A DNA stretch of 7,287 nucleotides from Actinomycetota bacterium (GTDB taxonomy: Bacteria > Actinomycetota > Acidimicrobiia > IMCC26256 > PALSA-610): assembly GCA_030839105.1 (NCBI GenBank), contig JAUZEI010000442.1, forward strand, positions 1 to 7,287, in the 5' to 3' direction. This document shows, piece by piece, positions 4,954 through 7,287 of this stretch. The notes under the pieces are model-generated. The model had not been told where the DNA came from, did not search any database, and worked only from the letters and a program-made list of their open reading frames with translations. Each line of letters opens with the position of its first letter. The stretch's first letter is position 1. The position numbers were made by a program, and so were the translations under genes.

Positions 4954-6954
4954 CTACTCGCGCGCCGCGTTCTCGAACGTGGTGTAGTCGCCGTGGAAGA
5001 CGAGCTTCGTGTTGCCGACGGGGCCGTTGCGGTGCTTGGCGATGATGATCTCGGCCAGACCGCGCTGATCGGACTCGGGGTTGTAGTACTCATCGCGGTA
5101 GATGAACATCACGACGTCGGCATCCTGCTCGATGCTGTTGTGCACCACGACGTCGCCCGCGACGAAGTTGTGAGTTCCGCTGACGGTCGCGTCGAACACG
5201 GGCGCCTCGCCGCGTGGCTCGACGGCCGTGATCTCGTCCCACAGAACGTCGCTGACGCCGAGATCGGCGAGGAACTGATCGGGCAAGGCTTCGGCGATCC
5301 GGCACATCAACGAGCGGGACACGCCTTGCTCGTAGACGCGGTGGCGGCTCCCCGCCGTCTCCGCGAGCCGCTCGACGAGGTCGTGTGCGCGCAGTGATCC
5401 GTTGACCAGCAGTCCCTTGCGCTCGATGTGGTCCCAGACCTCCCGCGGGATCGCGTCGCGGCGGGGATCGACGGCCGGACCGCACCGGCGGGACGACGCG
5501 ACGTGCATGCCGGGCTCGAGATCGGCCAGGTGCACCCAGCCCTCGAGCGTGAGGAAAGGATGGTTCGCACTGGCCGTGACCGTGCGCCCGGACGCGAGCT
5601 TCAACTCGAAGATCCGCTTGACGCCGCTGCAGAACACCCGCGTCATGCGCCCCCGAACCAGTTGGAGATGCTCGTCGAGGGTGAGGACGTCGACGTCGCG
5701 CGCCTGGTCGTCGTGGAGGGCGCCGATCGTCGCGGTGCTTCCGTCGGCCAGCCTGATCTCGGTCTCGGCAACGAGACACCCCGACTCGCGGAGGTCGGCC
5801 AGCATCGGGCGCTTGTCCTGGCGGTACTCGAGTTGACGGTTGAGCTGCGAGAGCGTGACGACCGGCGCCTCCAGCTCGCGGGCGAGGATCTTGAGACCAC
5901 GCGACAGCTCGGACACCTCGACCTGACGGTTCTCGGAACGACCGCTCGTCGACATCAGCTGCAGGTAGTCGACGACGATCAAGCCGAGGTCGCCGTAGCG
6001 CGCCTTGATGCGCCGCGCCTTGGCCCGCATCTCCATGACGGTGCAGTGCGGATTGTCGTCGATGAAGAACGGCGCCTCCGCCAGACGGCCGACCGCCTGA
6101 TTGACGCGCGGCCATTCGTGCTCGGACAGCTTGCCCGTCTGCAGCTTGCGCGACGGGACGCGCGCTTCCGCGGCGAGCAAGCGCTTCGTCAGCTCGAGGT
6201 AGCCCATCTCCATCGAGAAGAACAGCACCGGCTTGCGGCCGTGCAGCGCGACGTGTTGCGCCATGCCCAGCGCGAGCGAGGTCTTTCCCTGCCCGGGACG
6301 CGCCGCGATGATCGTGAGCGTCGAGGGCTGCATGCCCAGCAAGAGGGCGTCGAGGTCGTGGTAGCCCGTCGCCGTACCGACGACGTCGCCCTGACGGTCG
6401 TACATCGCCTCGAGCTGGTTCATCGTCTCTTCGAGCGCCGGATACAGCGGGATGAGCGTGTCGGCGACGCGCCGTTCGGCTACCTCGAAGATCGCGGCCT
6501 CGGCGCGGTCGAGGGTCTCGTCGACCGCGTCCTCCGCCGCGTACGCCATCTCCTGGATGCCGCCCGCCGTCTCGATGAGCCGCCGCAGCATCGAGAGCTC
6601 GGCCACGATCTGGGCGTAGTGCTGCGCGTTCGCCGATGCCGGTGTCGACGCCTGTATCCGCAGCAACATCTGGCGGCCGCCGAGCGCGTCGAGCTGCCCG
6701 GCCCGCCGTAGCTCCTCTGCGACCGTCACCGGATCAACGGGTTCGCCCCGGCTGTGGAGGCCGTACGCGGCTTCGAAGATCGAGCCGTGCGCGGGCTTGT
6801 AGAAGTCGCTCGATTCGAGGCGGGCCTCGACGGCGGCGGTGATCGCCTCGCGGCTCAGCATCATGGCGCCGAGCAGGGATTCCTCGGCCTCGATGTTGTG
6901 CGGAGGAATACGCGCTCCATTGGCCCGGCGCCGCGCGTCCTCGATCGAGACCAT
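4954..6954 (-). CDS. dnaB: replicative DNA helicase DnaB, intein-containing precursor
   Basis: DnaB is the hexameric 5'-3' helicase that unwinds the replication fork and recruits primase. The 666-residue precursor contains a 214-residue intein (393-606); the spliced product would be 452 residues, the normal DnaB size. The N-terminal domain spans about 15-115 (PPHNIEAEESLLGAMM; DFYKPAHGSIFEA). The RecA-like motor has Walker A ARPGQGKTSLALGMA (Lys224), FFSMEM, Walker B GLIVVDYLQLM (Asp329), LSQLNRQLE (H3) and DLRESG at the N-junction. After the intein come SIEQDADVVMFIYRDEYY, with the arginine-finger candidate Arg620, and KHRNGPVGNTKLVF. The ATG at 6954 is chosen because GGAGG sits eight bases before it; the frame stays open to a TTG at 6975 but that start would overlap the ribosome site. 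dnaB often follows rplI; here no rplI is seen in the 333 bases upstream, which carry DnaA boxes instead. It is convergent with purU. Confidence 0.97.
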   Translation of the reverse strand: MVSIEDARRRANGARIPPHNIEAEESLLGAMMLSREAITAAVEARLESSDFYKPAHGSIFEAAYGLHSRGEPVDPVTVAEELRRAGQLDALGGRQMLLRIQASTPASANAQHYAQIVAELSMLRRLIETAGGIQEMAYAAEDAVDETLDRAEAAIFEVAERRVADTLIPLYPALEETMNQLEAMYDRQGDVVGTATGYHDLDALLLGMQPSTLTIIAARPGQGKTSLALGMAQHVALHGRKPVLFFSMEMGYLELTKRLLAAEARVPSRKLQTGKLSEHEWPRVNQAVGRLAEAPFFIDDNPHCTVMEMRAKARRIKARYGDLGLIVVDYLQLMSTSGRSENRQVEVSELSRGLKILARELEAPVVTLSQLNRQLEYRQDKRPMLADLRESGCLVAETEIRLADGSTATIGALHDDQARDVDVLTLDEHLQLVRGRMTRVFCSGVKRIFELKLASGRTVTASANHPFLTLEGWVHLADLEPGMHVASSRRCGPAVDPRRDAIPREVWDHIERKGLLVNGSLRAHDLVERLAETAGSRHRVYEQGVSRSLMCRIAEALPDQFLADLGVSDVLWDEITAVEPRGEAPVFDATVSGTHNFVAGDVVVHNSIEQDADVVMFIYRDEYYNPESDQRGLAEIIIAKHRNGPVGNTKLVFHGDYTTFENAARE
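5137..5778 (-). other. DnaB intein without a recognisable homing-endonuclease core
   Basis: A 214-residue protein-splicing element inserted in the conserved DLRESG/SIEQDAD motif, the same site as the Synechocystis DnaB intein. Splicing residues are complete. Block A starts with Cys1 (CLVAETEIRLADG). Block B is GRTVTASANHPFLT with His73; the usual Thr of TxxH is Ser70. Block F is VFDATVSGTHNFVAG with His203. Block G ends VVVHN (His213, Asn214), followed by Ser as the first C-extein residue. Splicing would restore DLRESG-SIEQD. No LAGLIDADG motif is present. The roughly 80 residues between the splicing halves (about 97-178) are longer than a mini-intein linker. They contain IPREVWDHI, a helical stretch and VSDVLWDEI, which resemble what I recall from just downstream of the endonuclease in larger actinobacterial DnaB inteins. 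I infer that the endonuclease core was deleted and its C-terminal flank kept. The intein should still splice but cannot home by itself. Confidence 0.93.
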
Positions 6955-6961
6955 CTTCACT

Positions 6962-6969
6962 TCCTCCCT
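6962..6969 (-). promoter_or_regulatory. dnaB ribosome binding site
   Basis: AGGGAGGA on the minus strand contains a perfect GGAGG (6967-6963) eight bases before the ATG at 6954. It is by far the strongest Shine-Dalgarno sequence in the window and decides the dnaB start over the upstream in-frame TTG (6975) and the GTG (6960) that overlaps it too closely. Confidence 0.85.
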
Positions 6970-7059
6970 TCGCAAGAAGACGGGACCTTGTCACGCGCCG
7001 GTTGTGGGGTTGAAGGGGACAAGCCTGTGAATTGCGGGGCCTCCGCGGGGGATATCCCA

Positions 7060-7081
7060 CGATCCACAGCCCTGTGGACAA
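7060..7081. promoter_or_regulatory. inverted pair of DnaA boxes
   Basis: TGTGGACAA (7073-7081) is the exact complement of TTGTCCACA, the preferred DnaA box of high-GC actinomycetes. Facing it, CGATCCACA (7060-7068) matches the TTATCCACA form in 7 of 9 positions. Together they give a perfect inverted repeat TCCACAG-CC-CTGTGGA (7063-7078). The pair lies about 105-125 bases upstream of the dnaB start, where DnaA could regulate dnaB or take part in an origin. Confidence 0.6.
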
Positions 7082-7103
7082 TGGCACGCAGGTGCGCCAC
7101 CAA

Positions 7104-7154
7104 CGCCTGCCCGTCACCAGGGGGGCGTCCCACCCGAATCGCTGCTGGCAGGCG
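7104..7154. repeat. 8-bp inverted repeat with a 35-base loop
   Basis: CGCCTGCC (7104-7111) pairs perfectly with GGCAGGCG (7147-7154). The loop contains CCC and GGGGGG runs that could pair further. It lies between the two DnaA-box pairs. It could fold as RNA if the dnaB transcript starts upstream of it. I recognise no known riboswitch, tRNA or leader in it, and chance is possible in DNA this rich in G and C. Confidence 0.4.
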
Positions 7155-7231
7155 GGTAACAGCTGCCTCATCGTGGTCTCCGTCGCCCCCCGCCGCCCGC
7201 GTGCCATGGACGTCCCCGGACGCCGTCACGC

Positions 7232-7255
7232 TGTGGATATCGCGCGCTGTCCACA
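7232..7255. promoter_or_regulatory. second pair of DnaA-box-like sites
   Basis: TGTGGATAT (7232-7240; ATATCCACA on the minus strand) differs from TTATCCACA at one position. CTGTCCACA (7247-7255) differs from TTGTCCACA at one position. They are oppositely oriented with six bases between them, and GATATC overlaps the first, echoing the palindrome beside the first pair. Confidence 0.5.
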
Positions 7256-7287
7256 ACCGGTGCCCGAAAGAAACCTTGGCAGCCACG

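Larger units (their letters stand above)
6970..7287. other. dnaB upstream region, no gene seen
   Basis: No frame on either strand shows a recognisable protein, and no C-terminus of rplI (a common dnaB neighbour) appears. Besides the DnaA-box pairs and the inverted repeat listed separately, it holds a perfect 10-base palindrome GGGATATCCC (7049-7058) right beside the first box pair. GATATC recurs at 7236-7241 in the second pair. I found no convincing -35/-10 pair for dnaB. It is still GC-rich, with no clear AT-rich unwinding element inside the window. Confidence 0.6.

Noticed and set aside
5428..6711. Long plus-strand frame opposite dnaB
   Set aside because: A shadow of the dnaB coding strand: rich in Arg, Leu and Glu as expected from high-GC antisense, and without motifs.
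7003..7034. Further DnaA-box-like sequences (TGTGGGGTT at 7003, TGTGAATTG at 7026)
   Set aside because: Two to four mismatches from the consensus; not distinguishable from chance.
7104..7154. tRNA or riboswitch in the inverted-repeat region
   Set aside because: No cloverleaf, T-loop consensus or known riboswitch core could be laid onto it.
6957..7286. Minus-strand frames upstream of dnaB
   Set aside because: No homology to rplI or other usual dnaB neighbours; low-quality composition and overlap with the DnaA boxes.

Overview
The window is about 70% GC by eye, with G or C in most third codon positions. It carries NucS/EndoMS, an SCO6745-family protein and DnaA boxes of the TTGTCCACA type. 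Together these point to a high-GC actinomycete (Actinomycetota); I cannot name a genus. No rRNA, tRNA, CRISPR array or insertion sequence is visible.

Layout, left to right. Positions 1-640 hold no intact gene. There is a short hexamer repeat (13-40) and a small minus-strand reading frame broken by a frameshift (201-346), preceded by a good promoter and an AT-rich dyad (353-397). A minus-strand SCO6745-family gene (720-1556) ends at a TAG, but the same frame continues with coding-like sequence to a TGA at 642. It is divergent, across 36 bases, from a NylA-like amidase gene (1593-3014). A small two-helix membrane protein gene (3048-3347, minus) converges on the amidase gene and diverges from nucS (3409-4068), the mismatch-specific endonuclease. 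purU (4096-4935), formyltetrahydrofolate deformylase, follows nucS by 27 bases and is probably co-transcribed. dnaB (4954-6954, minus) converges on purU and encodes the replicative helicase interrupted by a 214-residue intein at the DLRESG/SIEQD site. The last 333 bases (6955-7287) lie upstream of dnaB and hold no convincing gene, but carry two pairs of DnaA-box-like sites, a palindrome and a long-armed inverted repeat.

Functional reading: nucS and dnaB both serve chromosome maintenance, and the DnaA boxes upstream of dnaB suggest control by DnaA or closeness to an origin. purU is one-carbon metabolism; the amidase is likely catabolic with an unknown substrate. The main points for a second look are the intein, which lacks a recognisable endonuclease core, the in-frame TAG near the end of the SCO6745-family gene, the frameshifted small gene with its operator-like promoter, and the DnaA-box cluster.
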